NCBI RefSeq assembly: GCF_905163445.1
Contig: NC_053185.1
Coordinates: forward strand, 16,696,001 to 16,760,000
Length of the DNA: 64,000 nt
Direction of reading: 5' to 3'
Origin: Pararge aegeria
Lineage: Eukaryota; Arthropoda; Insecta; Lepidoptera; Nymphalidae
This document shows, piece by piece, positions 32,181-43,090 of this stretch. The notes beneath the pieces were generated by a model. It was given only the letters and a program-made list of their open reading frames with translations. It did not search any database and was not told the origin of the DNA. Each line of letters opens with the position of its first letter. Position 1 is the stretch's first letter. The position numbers and the translations under genes are program-made.

Positions 32181-32959
32181 AAGACATGAATTCAATTCGG
32201 CTCTTTGAGGGACCCTTTTAAAGGTTGAGAAACGATGGTCTTAGCTGTCAATTGCGAGCAGGACCGCGGAAGTTATGCAAGCCATAGGCACGAGTTGATA
32301 AACGAGAGAACACGCTCCTAAAAAGGCTCCGAGCCTCAGTACCATTTTGGCAAAATGTATTATTCATACACACGAAATAAATGTACCTTCAGTTTGAACT
32401 TAAGAACGTGGAACCAATGAATAACGCTGTCCAGAATGTCACGTACGAATTGAGCACAGTGGTCAAACGAAGGAAATAAGTAAATACAAAGTTAAAAGCA
32501 GTTGTATGTGGTCTTTTTAAAAAATCTCGAAAACAATCACGAACAATACCGTTGGATGACTTCCAATGAGAATGTAAAAAGTATCGTAATTTATGTAAAG
32601 ACAATTTATTATCTTGGTCATATTTCATAGCCAATTATTATTGAAGAGATAAATTATTATTTGATCTTAAATATTATCGACCAGGACTACAGTTAAGAGG
32701 ATAAAGAACAACTGGGTTGGAGAAGGAGATAGGTTTTTAATAAAAATCTATGGCAGTGCCATACACAATGGACGTGCGAATAAAACTCAAAAGCACTTGT
32801 CGACCTTTTGGTTTGGAGCTGCACAAAGAAAACCTGTGATTTTTATAGGACATTTCTATAAATTTGTTATTTACCCTGTAGTGAAAAGTTTTAGTCTGGG
32901 AATTTAAAAACAAACAAGTAGAATCTGACTACGCCCTACATTAGATACGAGGCTTTGAA
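32181..32959. other. Noncoding, no gene seen
   Basis: A minus frame of 81 codons (32389-32634) has no motif. Confidence 0.35.
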
Positions 32960-33212
32960 CGTACTGGCCCACTACAGGGCACGGGTCTCCACTCATAATC
33001 AGAAGGGTTTAAGGCCGTAGCCCACCACCTGTTCCTGTGCGGATTGGTGAAGTTTACACACCTTTGAGAACATTATGGAGAACTCTCAAATATGCAGGTT
33101 TTCTCAAGATGTGTTCCTACACTTAATTTGAATTGTTTTAAACGCACATTAGTTAGAAAAGTAAGAGGCGCGTGCTGGGATTCGAACTCGGCCCTTTTTG
33201 ACTAACTAGTTT
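32960..33212 (-). mobile_element. SINE-2 copy
   Basis: Plus strand reads GGCCCACTACAGGGCACGGG, TCTCCACTCATAATCAGAAG, GCGGATTGGTGAAGTTTACA, ATATGCAGGTTTTCTCAAG, GGGATTCGAACTCGGCCC, the complement of tail, body and B-box in order. The A-box end is lost. Confidence 0.8.
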
Positions 33213-33564
33213 AGGAATTCCTATCATCTTCTGTTTCTAGGTACACGCCGTATCTAGAAATTGTGATGTATTTCACACGGCAGTACATAGTTATATCATT
33301 TTTCTTAAACGTATATTACGACGACGACGTAATAATGTTATTATAGGTACAAGCTCTATTATAACTGTTGTTATTTTGTCTCATATTACCTGTGCGGTTA
33401 AAGCTGCCATTTATGTATTAGTAAATATAAGTGTATGTATTTAATTAAAGCAATATATCTTAATACTCTAATGCCACTAGTAGCTCTTCGCCACAGATCT
33501 TCGAAACAAAGGTTACATGATGCTTTAATTTGCATGCTAACGATATCCTCTCGTTATATTCTTA
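33213..33564. other. Noncoding, no gene seen
   Basis: Nothing recognised. Confidence 0.3.
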
Positions 33565-33860
33565 CTGCCTTGTTCGTCTACTGGTTAGCATGTTCAACAA
33601 CGGATCACGAGTCCTGGGTTTGAATTACGGGTCGGGCAAAAAAATGTTGTGATGCGTTTTTTGGCACAGAATTTTCAGTCCTAGCCCGGAATAAGGGAAC
33701 GGCCGGTGTCAGCCCACGAGAGCACGTTAAGCCGCCAACAAATAAACGAAGATTATCAACTTCTTGTGATAATAGTCGTTAAAGCCCACAAACCCGAATT
33801 GGAGCACTGTAGTAGGTCTATGCTCCAAAACCGTTTCTTCTATGATTATGATGATAATAT
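33565..33860 (+). mobile_element. SINE-3 copy, nearly full length
   Basis: Head CTACTGGTTAGCATGTTCAA, B-box region CTGGGTTTGAATTACGGG, then AATTTTCAGTCCTAGCCCGG, CACGAGAGCACGTTAAGCC, GAATTGGAGCACTGTAGTAG and an ATGATTATGATGATAAT tail. It defines the order used to recognise other fragments. Confidence 0.75.
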
Positions 33861-33920
33861 AAATGAAAGTAAGTATATTAGGCTTTTCCTTCTTCCACAA
33901 AGGCCAACTTTATACTAAAA

Positions 33921-34185
33921 CTAGCGTTCCATCGCGACTTCGTCCGCGTATAAATTAACCTTAGAAGATATACATGCTGTCGCGGAGTTTGAGTTTTTTT
34001 CCCCCGATTTTGACACATTATTCATTAATGCTATGTTCTAATTGGCCTTAGCGTTATGATATACGGCCTAACTCAATAAATGGGATATCCAACACTAAAT
34101 TTTTTTTTCAAATCGGGCCAGAAGTTCCTGAGATCAACGATTCAAGTATAAACAAACAAACTCTTCAGCTTACATATTGGTTAAT
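33921..34185 (-). mobile_element. Helitron-like non-autonomous element
   Basis: Plus strand A|CTAG at 33921-33924 followed by CGTTCCATCGCGACTTCGTC gives a CTAG|T 3' end on the minus strand. The interior has the usual AAATCGGGCCAGAAGTTCCT and CAAACAAACAAAC. The TC end near 34185 is eroded. Confidence 0.6.
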
Positions 34186-34422
34186 GATTGAGTTAGAGCT
34201 AGAAGATATCTCATTAGTGTAAAGCAACATGTTTCGCTAAACGCCAATAAATAAATTACCCGCATCGGAAACAAATTTCCAGCATTAACATTGCGAGAAG
34301 TAACCACCTGCTTACATATAAATCAACGTTGTCATGACGCCAAATATAATAAACAACGTCACGCAGGTCCCACTGCGATGACACAATCATGGAATCAATC
34401 ATAGTTTTATTGCGCACGCTTT

Positions 34423-34442
34423 CACCGCCTTAGAAGGCGGTG
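34423..34442. repeat. 9-bp-stem near-perfect palindrome
   Basis: CACCGCCTTAGAAGGCGGTG: nine-base arms around a two-base centre, followed within 15 bases by CCCTTTAAGGG. It sits just upstream of the Helitron-like tandem array and may be its terminal hairpin. Confidence 0.8.
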
Positions 34443-35700
34443 TGTGATGTCACTCCCTTTAAGGGCTGACGATTTGCCGTCTTCCTACTGGCAGAAGTTC
34501 ACACGGCATGCGGATGGCCCCGTTCAATATTGCGCCTCATTATCGATGGTGCGATGTGAGCATGGCTTATGTCACGACTGAGACTCATCTTCGTCTAATC
34601 TTGCGCGCAACACATCATAAGTAGCTTGTGAACGGGCTATACAACTTGTTGCTATTATAGCCCGGATATGACTGCTAAGTTCATATAACAATCAAGGTTA
34701 CAAAACTTTCGCGTATCTACTACAATCCATGCAGTTTTTCTGTTGTTCCAAAAAAATTTACTAACGCTGAGATCTGGCAGTATAGCAATTCTCTAATATT
34801 ATAATTGAGAAAGTGTGTTTGTTTGTTTGGTCTTACTTCACGCCCTTACTTCCTACTGGCAGAATTTCACACGGCGTGCAGTTGGCCCCGTTCAATATTG
34901 CGCCTCATTATCGATGGTACGATGTGAGCATGGCTTATGTCACGACTGAGACTCATCTCCGTCTAATCTTGCGCGCTACACATCATAAGTAGCTTGTGAA
35001 CGGGCTATACAACTTGTTGCTATTATAGCCCGGCTATGACTGCTAAGTTCATATAACAATCAAGGTGACAAAACTTTCGCGTATCTACTACAATCCTTGC
35101 AGTTTTTCTGTTGTTCAAAAAAAATTGACTAACGCTGAGATCTGGCAGTATAGCAATACTCAAATATTATAATTGAGAAAGTGTGTTTTTTTGGTCTTAC
35201 TTCTAGCCCTTACTTCCTACTGGCAGAAGTTCACACGGCATGCGGATGGCCCCGTTCAATATTGCGCCTCATTATCGACGGTGCGATGTGAGCATTGCTT
35301 ATGTCACGACTGAGACTCATCTCCGTCTATCTTGCGCGCAACAGTATAAGTAGCTTGTAAACGGGCTATACGACTTGTTGCTATAATAGCCCGGTTATGG
35401 CAGCTAAGTTCATTTAAAAAAGATTTTAAAAATATCCAATATCCTAACGCTGAGATCTGGCAGTTTATCCATACTCTAATATTATAAATGAGAAAGTGTG
35501 TCTGTTTACAAACATATCATCAGTACATACTTAGCTTGAAACGGGCTATAAAACGTGTTGTTTTTACAGCCCGGTTACGACTGCTAAGTTTCTCTAACAA
35601 GAAAGGCCTTCAAGCAATACCTTCGTTAACTACGATGTTTTGTTTTGTTCGTAAAATTTCCAATGTCCTAACGCTGAGATATAGGCAGGAGGGCAGTATA
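34443..35700 (+). repeat. Tandem array of Helitron-like 5' units
   Basis: CTAACGCTGAGAT recurs at 34761, 35129, 35444 and 35668, giving periods of 368, 315 and 224 bp. CTTCCTACTGGCAGAA recurs at 34481, 34849 and 35213. Each unit carries a CGGGCTATA...TATAGCCCG hairpin (9-bp stem, for example 34633-34641 with 34656-34664; the last is degenerate), and from the second unit on begins with AATATTATAATTGAGAAAGT, which is like a Helitron 5' end. Units shorten toward the right. The array leads directly into the complete Helitron-like copy at 35701. Confidence 0.8.
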
Positions 35701-35934
35701 TCTTAACTAATATTATAAATACAAAAGTCAGTTTGTTTGTTAGTCTGTTTGTCTTACCTTCACCCCCTTACTTATGAGCAAACCAATCGATTTCATTTTT
35801 GGCATAGAGTAATCATAGAGGAAAGGATGTTAACATATCTGTCCTCCTTTATCTAAAAGAAAAGAAACTGTTCCCACGGGATTTGTTTTGGACCCTAATA
35901 AACTCAACGTCTTAAGAACACAAGCGACAGCTAG
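35701..35934 (+). mobile_element. Non-autonomous Helitron, both ends present
   Basis: A|TCTTAACTAATATTATAAAT at the left (A at 35700) and GCGACAGCTAG|T at the right (CTAG 35931-35934). These fit the Helitron rule of A/T insertion, 5' TC, 3' CTAG and no target duplication. It is 234 bp with no coding capacity. The interior CTTACTTATGAGCAAACCAA and TGTTCCCACGGGATTTG match other copies loosely. It must be mobilised in trans by a Rep/helicase absent here. Confidence 0.75.
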
Positions 35935-36224
35935 TCTAAAAAAAGTGAAACTCATTTGCTATTAACTTTTTATATTAACTTATTTATATACTTTAAACCT
36001 TAAGTAATTAAGCGCACTTTCAAAATAGCAGCTTAAAATATAAACACAAGATTAATTTGACAAAGTAGTTTCTCCATAGGATATATTGTTGCAAACTGTC
36101 ACTGACATGACGTTCGTACATTCTGGAAACTCAACTAGTCTTCAAAATATCATCTAGAAATATCACCGAAAAATCTAGCCCGTTTATTAAACTTCATAAC
36201 ATGGAGAGCTGTTCTAGCAATAAA

Positions 36225-36485
36225 AATAAATAATAAATAAATAAATATACTACGACAATACACACATCGCCATCTAGCCCCAAAGTAAGCGCAGCTTGGG
36301 CACTAAGATAACTGATGAATATTTTTTATGAATAATATACATAAATACTTATAATTTATAGATAAACACCCAGACACTGAAAAACATTCATGTTCATCAC
36401 ACAAATATTGTCCAGTTGTGGGAATCGAACCCACGGCCTTGGACTCAGAAAGCTGGGTCGCTGCTCACTGCTCCAAACGGCCGTC
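36225..36485 (-). mobile_element. SINE-1 copy, full length
   Basis: Plus strand reads AATAAATAAATATACTACGA, CACACATCGCCATCTAGCCC, ACACCCAGACACTGAAAAAC, GTGGGAATCGAACCCACGGC (B-box complement) and GGGTCGCTGCTCACTGC with GGCCG at the end. Best reference copy of SINE-1 here. Confidence 0.9.
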
Positions 36486-36929
36486 AATGCAATGTAGATA
36501 TGTATTCAATTTCTTAAGAAATATGACGCAAATGGTAGAAACCGGGAGTAGGAAGGATTTGGTTAGCTGATAATCATCTTATGTATATGAAGCCTGTCTG
36601 TGAACTTAAGTACGGAACCGATATTGATTTGTGATATGTTCCTATCTTACGCAACGATGTGATGCATTGCGCCAACTTTTGTTAGTTTACAAACTAAATG
36701 TAGACCTCTTAAATAAGAAATAAAACATACAATTTAGCTAATTATATTATATATATTTGGGCTATATTTAGCCCGAGTTTATTTTGGGATATTAAAGTCT
36801 TCCACAAAAATTAGGTACGTTTAAAATTAGGTAGGGGACAAAATTAGGTATATTTTCTCCAGGATCGAAAGTAAACTATTTCTTTGGGAAATTTCGCTAA
36901 GCTAAGCCTTCAAACCATTTGCCGGAAAA
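36486..36929. other. Noncoding, no gene seen
   Basis: A small inverted repeat GGGCTATATTTAGCCC near 36760-36775. No frame of note. Confidence 0.35.
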
Positions 36930-37121
36930 AAAGCTGTATTTTTTAATCCCGTGGGTCACTTTTACCAGCAGCTTTTCCGCAATAAATATAATCCTATATC
37001 GGTCTCCAGAATGCAATCCACATGTATGCAAAATTTCATTAATATCGGTTCAAAGTTGGGCCGAACACTGGGAGCAATCAAACAAACAGACACGGTATTT
37101 CAGATAAAATATTAGTATAGA
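36930..37121 (-). mobile_element. Helitron-like 5' end fragment
   Basis: The right end reads AAATATTAGTATAGA|T; on the minus strand A|TCTATACTAATATTT, the canonical 5' end of this group. Upstream are CAAAATTTCATTAATATCGG and CAAACAAACAGACACG. The CTAG end is not found. Confidence 0.55.
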
Positions 37122-37547
37122 TACCTAAAGTTGCATTGCCATCTTTTTATTGTTGTCTTATTTGGTAAATCAAAACAGGAAGAGCAGTTGGGAAGTTCCT
37201 AGATGAGAAAACTAAAATTAACATTTGGATTGTGTGTTTTGAAAATGGAAACTTTCGTGCATAAATTAACATTCCAATTCCATCGACTGCTTCATCTTAT
37301 CTCAAAGTACTATTCAAACAGGTTTCTAAAAGTAAGTTTTATCATATCAATATTAATTTTTGTATCGCAACCCGCGATATTGTCTGTTTCAATTTTTTTA
37401 TTCATATCCATTTCCGTAATACCACCAATCTATAGAACTCAACGATTTTTATCTTATTGCGGATTTTCAAAAAACGCTAGTCAAACTCTGCTACATTATG
37501 AAAATTAAGGTTAATTTGTGGTGAAAATTAAGGTGTGAAATACAAGG
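37122..37547. other. Noncoding; one hydrophobic frame
   Basis: A 101-codon plus frame (37203-37508) is rich in Ile, Phe, Ser and Leu, as AT-rich DNA tends to give. No start context, splice context or motif supports a gene. Confidence 0.35.
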
Positions 37548-37665
37548 ATTGAAGAAATTATAAATTACACCATACAGGTTCTCCTGCTTTTCGCAGTGTT
37601 GGATAGCAAATTAAGCCTAATTTTCATAATATATCTTGGAATTCCGCAAAGTAACGTCTGATAGA
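37548..37665 (+). repeat. Rep-F copy
   Basis: TATAAATTACACCATACAGG, CTCCTGCTTTTCGCAG, GCAAATTAAGCCTAATTTTC, CCGCAAAGTAACGTCTG in Rep-F order; 5' part missing. Confidence 0.65.
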
Positions 37666-37958
37666 CTATTGGATAATAATCCCGGCTACCTTTAACAAGT
37701 CATGTTTTTTTTGTCAAATCTTAGAAATAAAGGCAAATCTTTTTTCTATCCTAAATTAATTAAAAAAACTTAAATTGATCTTATGTAAATTGTTCCATCA
37801 AATTAATAATTACATTAATAATAATAATTTTATGAGATTATAAGTATAATTTTAAATGCAACCAGCATTTTTGACACCATACTATGCGGGTATGACTTGT
37901 ACCTATAGTAATACGTTTTGTGTAACGTTACAAATAAATAAAAATAATTATAATATAA

Positions 37959-38249
37959 CTAGCTGTTGCCCGCGACTTCGTCTGCGTTTGATTTTGTTTT
38001 TAAAGTATTCAGTATCGCTAAGCCTTAAATGAGTATAGTAGTATATATATAACATGTGACTGTCAATCAATTACAGACAAATAATTTGCAATAAAATAAA
38101 ATTGCGACTATAATTAAAGATCTAAGTTATCCTATCTCTTAAGTTGGACCAGACTGCTCACGGTGTGCCAATTTAATTTAAAATCGGTTAAGTAGTTTAG
38201 GAGTCCATCGCGGACAAACATCGTGACAGGAGATTTATATATATTAAGA
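37959..38249 (-). mobile_element. Non-autonomous Helitron, both ends present
   Basis: Plus strand A|CTAGCTGTTGCCCGCGACT at 37959 and TTATATATATTAAGA|T at 38249. On the minus strand it starts A|TCTTAATATATATAA and ends AACAGCTAG|T. 291 bp with no coding capacity. The termini follow the Helitron rule exactly. Confidence 0.75.
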
Positions 38250-39053
38250 TTAGCATACGATTTATATCGGTCAATTAGTTAAACCAATGTCAGCAATGTT
38301 TGTAAGCACTACATCAAAAGTAAATTGTGAAATAGTTTGCATGGTTGCAACTCAGTTTAAGTCGAAACAAAAACTAGTTTCTAAATACCAGATTAAGCGG
38401 CGGCGTTAATCCGTTCTCACAATTAAACCGTACATTCATAAATATCGAAACGTCACTAAGCACTATATGAGTATACAATCCACAATAATTAACAATGAGT
38501 CGTGTAGGTGTGTTACTTATTGACTTCCTCACGTCGAATCCGATTCACGATCTCGGATCACGAATTCGCAAATGTTGCACTTGCCAAACACAAATCGTTC
38601 TCTACGCCCTTGACATACAGTCCATTTTTTATCGTCTAATTTGTGGGATAACATATCATTCGGGCAAGATTTCCTGCACTCTTGATATTTAAATTAAGCT
38701 TGTGTTTTCTTAGAACCGCAGTGTCAATCACGGAGTTAGTCGGTATTAAAACATTAATATTAGATGTTTTGTTGGGGTTTCTTCCGCGTTTATGCGAGGT
38801 TGTTTCTCTTTGGAATTGTTATTTAGTAATATTATGTGAACTGTCTCATTAGTTAACACTCAAAAGTCAAAAACAATCTGATCAGAAATTACCCGATCGT
38901 AGATTAAATTTACTAATACACCTTTCTAAATCGTCCCTGTTGGATTGTTGGGATGGCTCTGACTTTATTCTGTGATCCTAAGATTATTATTGATTGGATC
39001 GATGATTATTATTATTATTTATATTAACTATTTAGTAAGAAACTGAGTGGACG
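38250..39053. other. Noncoding, no gene seen
   Basis: A 65-codon frame (38495-38692) has several Cys residues but no recognisable domain. Confidence 0.35.
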
Positions 39054-39364
39054 AAGCGGTGATAGCTAAGTGGGTAGGAGCTCGAATTCACTTTCGGGGG
39101 AGCCGAGTTGGAATCCCAGCACACACCTCCAACTTTCTGAGTTATGTTTAAAGTAATTAAAATATCTCCTGCTTCAACGTAGAAAGAAAACATCGTGAGG
39201 AAACCATGCCTGAGAATTCTACATAATGTTCTTAAAAGGTGTTTGGAGTCCACGAATCCGCACTGGGCCAGCGTGGTGGATTACGGCCTTAGCTCCTCCT
39301 TAGGTGGAGACCCGTGCCCTGTAGTGGGCCGAAGTGGCTGTAGTGGTAATGGGTTGATATGATG
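39054..39364 (+). mobile_element. SINE-2 copy, full length
   Basis: Head GAAGCGGTGATAGCTAAGTG, B-box GAGTTGGAATCCC, ACATCGTGAGGAAACC, GAATCCGCACTGGGCCAGCG, GGAGACCCGTGCCCTGTAGT and a TAATGGGTTGATATGATGAA tail. A good reference for the family 3' end. Confidence 0.85.
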
Positions 39365-39594
39365 AAGAGCTAAGTAGATAGTGTTTAGTCTAAAGATCAC
39401 GATTCCTGGTTAAACACGCGGGTCGAGGCGGAATCGGGGTTTTTCTATGTTACTATATTAGAGTTGAGCTTATATATAGCTAGCTAGCTATTTAATCCTC
39501 TTTCCTGTTTAAGAAGAGTCACATTGAAGATGGGAGATTAGAAAATATAATATTAACAAATATATAATACATATATAAAATTATTAATAAAAAT

Positions 39595-40165
39595 GTTTGG
39601 ACGGATACTCCAATTATAAACATAGTAGGTATCAAGAAAAGATACAGTATTTCATTTTCGATGTCGTGGTAAATGAAATGCCGACATACTCGCCACATTG
39701 TATAGAGCCCTTAGTAATGAGGCCAGTTACCGCCCCGATTGCTCTTTCGAACCGCTGTATGACTATACTAACTCTTAAGTCTGCATACAAATAGGTATTT
39801 ACATGGACGATACTGTAATTATAAACACAGTATGAAAAAAGACACAGTATTTGACCTACGATGTCGTGGTGAATGCCGACATCGTCGCCACATTGTATAG
39901 AGTCTATGAAGATCCCTTAGTAATGTGGCCAGTAAGGGTCCTTTCCTCGCCCCGTCCTTACTGCCCCTATTGCTCTTTCGGATCTCTGTATGACTATACT
40001 AACTCTTGAGTCTGCATACAAATAGGTATTTAGATGGACGATACTTTAATTATAAACACAGTATCAAGGGTCTTCTCCTCGTCCCGCAATTTAGGTACTG
40101 CCCCGATTGCTCATTTGGATCTTTATACGACTACAATAACTCTTAAGTCTGCATAGTCATAGGTA
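39595..40165. repeat. Large tandem repeat, 233-bp unit, about 2.6 copies
   Basis: GGACGATACT-TAATTATAAACACAG occurs at about 39804 and 40037, with a diverged first copy near 39597. GTCTGCATACAAATAGGTATTT occurs near 39777 and 40010, with a variant near 40152. The exact 233-bp spacing is seen twice. The third unit is shortened to about 140 bp by internal loss. Units share CCACATTGTATAGAG and GCTCTTTCG. No coding is evident. Confidence 0.8.
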
Positions 40166-41357
40166 TTCAACACGAAAAGAGCACTCCCGCCTGCTGCACC
40201 TAATGGCAAATTCTTACACTCGATGAATGCGCAGAGCTCTTGAACCGAAGCACTATTGATACGCATTCCGAAACGGAATACAAATCGAGGTACTAAAAGT
40301 ACTAAAATAAAGGGCACGCCACGGCTTGGCTTACAAACTACAAGCGTACACACAAAAAAGGTGAAAATACAGCCAAGCACTTTGTTTACGGCCGTAGTCA
40401 ATGTGTAAAGCGAACAATAAAGTGTTTTTTTTTCTCATTACGAGGAGCAACAATGGCCGCAATAAATGGGTTTCTTTAGGAGCACTTGCGTGTAGGGGTG
40501 TTGCTCGGGACTATTTTCTAGAATAAATAAGTCTAAATTACAAATATTCCTTAATAAACAGGCTCGGAGCTCTTAGAGTGGAATACTCATGGTCGTCTGT
40601 GAAGGAATGCCCAGTTCTATCTTTGGCAATTTTTTGGCTATCGGTTACCCGCTTCGGGATAGAAGCAAAAAAATCATATCCGACTATTTTCTTGTATACC
40701 TACAGGGTTCGATATACTCTTACTCTTCTCAAATATTCCACAATTTTTAAAATTTAATGATATTCATATTCAGAGTCAAATTAAAATCGAAATAGGATTA
40801 TTTTAATTATAGCATATCAATGCGTTAACTATTTTCACATGTCATAAAACGGTTCATGAATAGAGAAAATAAGCTTATTTGTAAAATGATTAACCCACAA
40901 ATAAAAAACTGGCCCAGTAGTGCGAGTGAAATTCTTTAAAGGTTCCTTAGCTTGAAAAAGAAACTAGCTATTTACTTTATATCATCCGACCAAAGAGAAT
41001 AAGTTAAATTGATTTCCGCAAATTAAAAAAAAAAGATGCTGTTTCTGACATATTAACGGACGACGAGACGTGGACTTACTAGTCTCAAAGAAATATCAAT
41101 ATTGTTATCGACAACCCTGTTCAGAGTTTACGCCACATTTAGTGTTAGTGACCACTACAGATACGATTGTTGCTACAATATTTTTTCCCCCATAAACCGT
41201 GGCCTTTTTAATTTTGTTTATTTGTATCGAATTTCGTTACAAAAAACACAAGGTTATAGCCTAGTTATAGCTACTTAGATGTGCTTTGAGTTTGTTTATT
41301 GCTAATTGTTAAGGCACGACGACGCCATGGGTCCAATAATGCTGGCAAAAAAATTTA
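40166..41357. other. Noncoding; one minus-strand frame with hydrophobic start
   Basis: A 92-codon minus frame (40123-40401) begins with MTTAVNKVLGCIFTFFVCTL, which looks like a signal peptide, and ends inside the tandem repeat. No homology is recognised. Not called as a gene. Confidence 0.35.
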
Positions 41358-41600
41358 AGCTGCTTCGTTAGTCTAGTCGTTTGCTTATTCGACTGTTGAT
41401 CACCAGGTCGCGGGTTTAATCCCTAGGTAAGGCCAATGAATAGTACTAGGTTTTTCTATCAAAATATTGTTAGTACCAGCCCGGAGCTTGAAAACTTCGT
41501 GCCTCGAAGAGCACGTTAAGCTGTCGTCATACGCCTGATCTTTTTTCAGTCGTGTCGTGCTCCAAACAAACTCATGTGAGTTTCAGGATGCGAAGAATAT
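41358..41600 (+). mobile_element. SINE-3 copy
   Basis: Head TTCGTTAGTCTAGTCGTTTG, B-box region GCGGGTTTAATCCCTAGG, TTTTTCTATCAAAATATTG, GTACCAGCCCGGAGCTTG, CGAAGAGCACGTTAAGCTG in order. The 3' body is truncated. Confidence 0.75.
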
Positions 41601-41949
41601 TAAATTTAGTAGATGGTGTAGTAAGAAAAGATAGCAGCGACTACAAGTCACATAGTATATGTATATAGGATTGTTTATTATCAGAAACACCCGAAATAAA
41701 CGATTCGTGGGTTAAACCCAACATGCATCGCATGACGTTTTGAGATGTGACGGTCGGGTTGTTTAGAGTTTTTTGAACTGTTTTTTACTCTGAAGAAGAG
41801 AAGTACTAAATCCATAACCTTTAGGTACAATTTTTATAATCGAATCCGTGGTATCGAATAGTTGATATATTTTATTTAATACACCACACAAAGATCTTTG
41901 AGTAGTACAGAAAGATGAGTAGGTATATTGAAATCCCGCGGTAATATTA
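41601..41949. other. Noncoding, no gene seen
   Basis: Nothing recognised. Confidence 0.3.
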
Positions 41950-42165
41950 AAAATTCATTTATTTCAAGTAGACTTAATATAAGCATTTTTGAAACGTGAA
42001 GTCTGTCTGTTTATTATATTCTATAGCCAAGTTGTTAAGACTTTTCGGTTAAATTCGTTCTTCGTAATGTTCTCAAAGACATGTGACGTCCACCTATTTA
42101 CAATTGGCTAGAATGGTGGATAGCGGCCATTCTGTGAGGAGACCCGTGTCCTGTGGGCCAGCTAT
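41950..42165 (+). mobile_element. SINE-2 3' half joined to LINE-like fragment
   Basis: ATTTATTTCAAGTAGACTTA and TTTTTGAAACGTGAAGTC (41958-42001) match the foreign fragment in the 9607-9680 copy. They are followed by SINE-2 body: CGTAATGTTCTCAAAGACAT, GTGACGTCCACC, GAGGAGACCCGTGTCCTGTG. The head is missing. Confidence 0.5.
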
Positions 42166-42271
42166 AAATAAATACATTTGGATTATTAAGGATGACTGCT
42201 ATCAAGTGGGAACAGGCGACTCTTAGGCTAGTGCCTCTTACGTAGATTACATTTCCAATTGCTACTGAATA

Positions 42272-42566
42272 TCTATGTGTGTGGGTATGTTCCGTATGGG
42301 ATCCGAAACGGCTGTACCGATTTCAATGAAACTTTCAGGGAATCTCCGGATTGACCTGGCGAGTAATCCTGTAAAGTTTGGTGACGATCGGAGCACTCCT
42401 ATTTTTGAACTGCCAACCTTCACCCGCTCGAGAAGAGAATGAATACGGAGAGAAATAAATGATTTAATATATTATGAGACTTAAATTAAAAATTTAATGA
42501 TGTAAGTTTATTGTTTAAATAAAATAAAGCAAAATTTAGACCGGCGAAGCGGGCTGGGTACGCTGG
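42272..42566 (+). mobile_element. Helitron-like element, second family
   Basis: A|TCTATGTGTGTGGGTATGTT at the left and GGCGAAGCGGGCTGGGTACG with CTGG|T at the right, an eroded CTAG. The interior holds CGAAACGGCTGTACCGATTT and GGTGACGATCGGAGCACTCC. Sequence-unrelated to the 35701 family. Confidence 0.45.
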
Positions 42567-42890
42567 TATATTATAAAAAAATGTTTCCTCTTACAGCCTG
42601 CTATTATTACTCAAGCCAATAAGGGCGTTCTGAATCTAAAAGGTGTAAAATAGTTATTCTAACATCTTACGCTATCAGTAGCGAGAACCCGACAAATCAT
42701 ACAAGCATTACATGGGACCAATAAATCGCTCGACATGGAACAGGGCCTATACATCTCGCTGCGGGCTCGACAAATTCTCGAGCGATCCAGAGTAGGGATA
42801 CATTACGATACCGCTCTCGCCCGTGACAAATGGTGGACACGATAGAATAGGAGACGGTCGTAAAATTTACTTGAGAACGAATACCACACT
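42567..42890. other. Noncoding, no gene seen
   Basis: Nothing recognised. Confidence 0.3.
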
Positions 42891-43045
42891 ATTATGAAAA
42901 TTAATCTCAATTTGCTATACTCAGCGAAAGGCAGGAAAATCTGTACATACATACAGTTTTTCCTGCTTTACGCAGAGTATAGCAAATTAAGCTTAATTTA
43001 CATAATATATTATGGAATTCCGCAAAGTAACGCCTGCTTCTTTGC
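42891..43045 (+). repeat. Rep-F copy forming a 54-bp-arm foldback
   Basis: 42891-42944 is the inverse of 42953-43006 with 7 mismatches in 54 and an 8-base spacer. Only the right arm plus the following CCGCAAAGTAACGCCTGC corresponds to the normal Rep-F order (compare 13840-13920). The left arm therefore looks like a second, inverted Rep-F piece. Confidence 0.8.
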
Positions 43046-43055
43046 GAATACCAGA

Positions 43056-43090
43056 ATGCCTTGTTGGTCTAGGGGCTAGCATGTTCGACT
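43056..43090 (+). mobile_element. SINE-3 head, truncated at a T-run
   Basis: GCCTTGTTGGTCTAGGGGCT and AGCATGTTCGACTGA match the A-box half of the SINE-3 head. The B-box half is missing and a T-run begins at 43092. Either a truncated SINE or one broken by a poly(A) element in reverse. Confidence 0.55.

Noticed and set aside
34443..35700. CRISPR-like regularly spaced repeats
   Set aside because: Units are over 220 bp, shrink in size, carry Helitron-type ends and sit in eukaryotic DNA.
37203..37508. 101-residue hydrophobic frame
   Set aside because: The composition is what AT-rich DNA yields by chance; no motif or context.
40123..40401. 92-residue minus frame with a signal-peptide-like start
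   Set aside because: It ends inside a DNA tandem repeat and has no recognised homologue or splice context.
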